Below are positions 5,008 to 5,253 of a stretch of DNA of 5,253 nucleotides, piece by piece. The notes beneath the pieces were generated by a model. That model made no database searches. It was given only the letters and a program-made list of their open reading frames with translations, and had not been told where the DNA came from. A program made the translations under genes and the position numbers. The DNA is from Elusimicrobiota bacterium (GTDB lineage: Bacteria > Elusimicrobiota > Elusimicrobia > UBA1565 > JACRDR01), in assembly GCA_016212845.1 (NCBI GenBank), contig JACRDR010000477.1, positions 1 to 5,253 on the forward strand, read 5' to 3'. Within the stretch, counting starts at the first letter, position 1; every line of letters starts with the position of its first letter.

Positions 5008-5253
5008 TCAAATCCTGTTCAAAAGTCGGCGCTCGCTGAGAGTCTTACTCAGCCGCGCGTGCTCCTCGATCACCGAGGGGTCCTTCGCGAGTTCGCCCGA
5101 GGCCATGCGCAGATACGCCTCGTGCACCGTCTTGTAGCGGCGGACGGTGCGGATCTCGCTCACGTACTGCTCGAGCACGACGGCCGGCTCGCCCAAAATA
5201 GAATCCATGAGGAGCGCGCGCGAGGCGGCGGCGTCCTCGGGCGTCATCGCGTC
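5008..5253 (-). CDS. Probable C-terminal end of DNA primase DnaG (partial)
   Basis: The last 81 codons of a gene that enters from the right edge; the frame is open through the edge (D-A precedes the first Met), so that Met is not taken as the start. The segment is predicted to be nearly all helical, with helices around residues 4-16, 20-37, 41-49 and 55-75, rich in Leu, Glu and Arg. This suits the C-terminal helicase-binding region of bacterial primase, which is poorly conserved in sequence. The main support is context: dnaG directly upstream of rpoD on the same strand is the classical macromolecular-synthesis arrangement. No primase catalytic motif (zinc site, TOPRIM) lies inside the window, so identity is inferred. 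The stop TGA is at 5010-5008, 37 bases before rpoD, and co-transcription is likely. Confidence 0.55.
   Translation of the reverse strand, partial: DAMTPEDAAASRALLMDSILGEPAVVLEQYVSEIRTVRRYKTVHEAYLRMASGELAKDPSVIEEHARLSKTLSERRLLNRI

Overview
The window comes from a GC-rich bacterium with a Gram-negative type envelope. It encodes a secreted FecR-domain protein, a predicted outer-membrane protein and a housekeeping sigma factor of the RpoD type that follows what looks like the end of dnaG. The phylum cannot be fixed from the sequence alone. An uncultured, high-GC lineage such as Elusimicrobiota or a deltaproteobacterium-like group would fit, but this is an impression and not a demonstrated placement.

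Layout. Positions 1-2027 hold a two-gene unit on the minus strand: a 533-residue secreted FecR-domain protein (2027 down to 426), followed 12 bases later by the 5' part of a predicted outer-membrane beta-barrel protein that runs off the left edge (413 to 1). Positions 2028-2207 are a divergent control region with a good sigma-70 promoter in each direction and three copies of the hexamer TGCAAC. Positions 2208-2909 (plus strand) encode a 233-residue integral membrane protein of the conserved-TM-helix / MscS-related type. It converges with a minus-strand block occupying 2938-5253.

That block reads, in transcription order: the last 81 codons of a probable dnaG (5253-5008), rpoD (4970-3252) with a clear Shine-Dalgarno, and a 105-residue single-pass membrane protein of unknown function (3255-2938). 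The last gene starts at a GTG overlapping the rpoD stop codon. dnaG-rpoD is the classical macromolecular-synthesis arrangement, coupling primase and the primary sigma factor. The small membrane protein appears to be a translationally coupled rider on it.

I see no mobile element, CRISPR array, tRNA or rRNA. The points most worth a second look are the shared TGCAAC boxes between the divergent genes, the large uncharacterised cysteine-containing C-terminal part of the FecR protein paired with a barrel protein, and an Asn in RpoD at the position that is Thr440 in E. coli sigma70. Most of the window is otherwise conventional, and I do not see strong evidence for an entirely new system.
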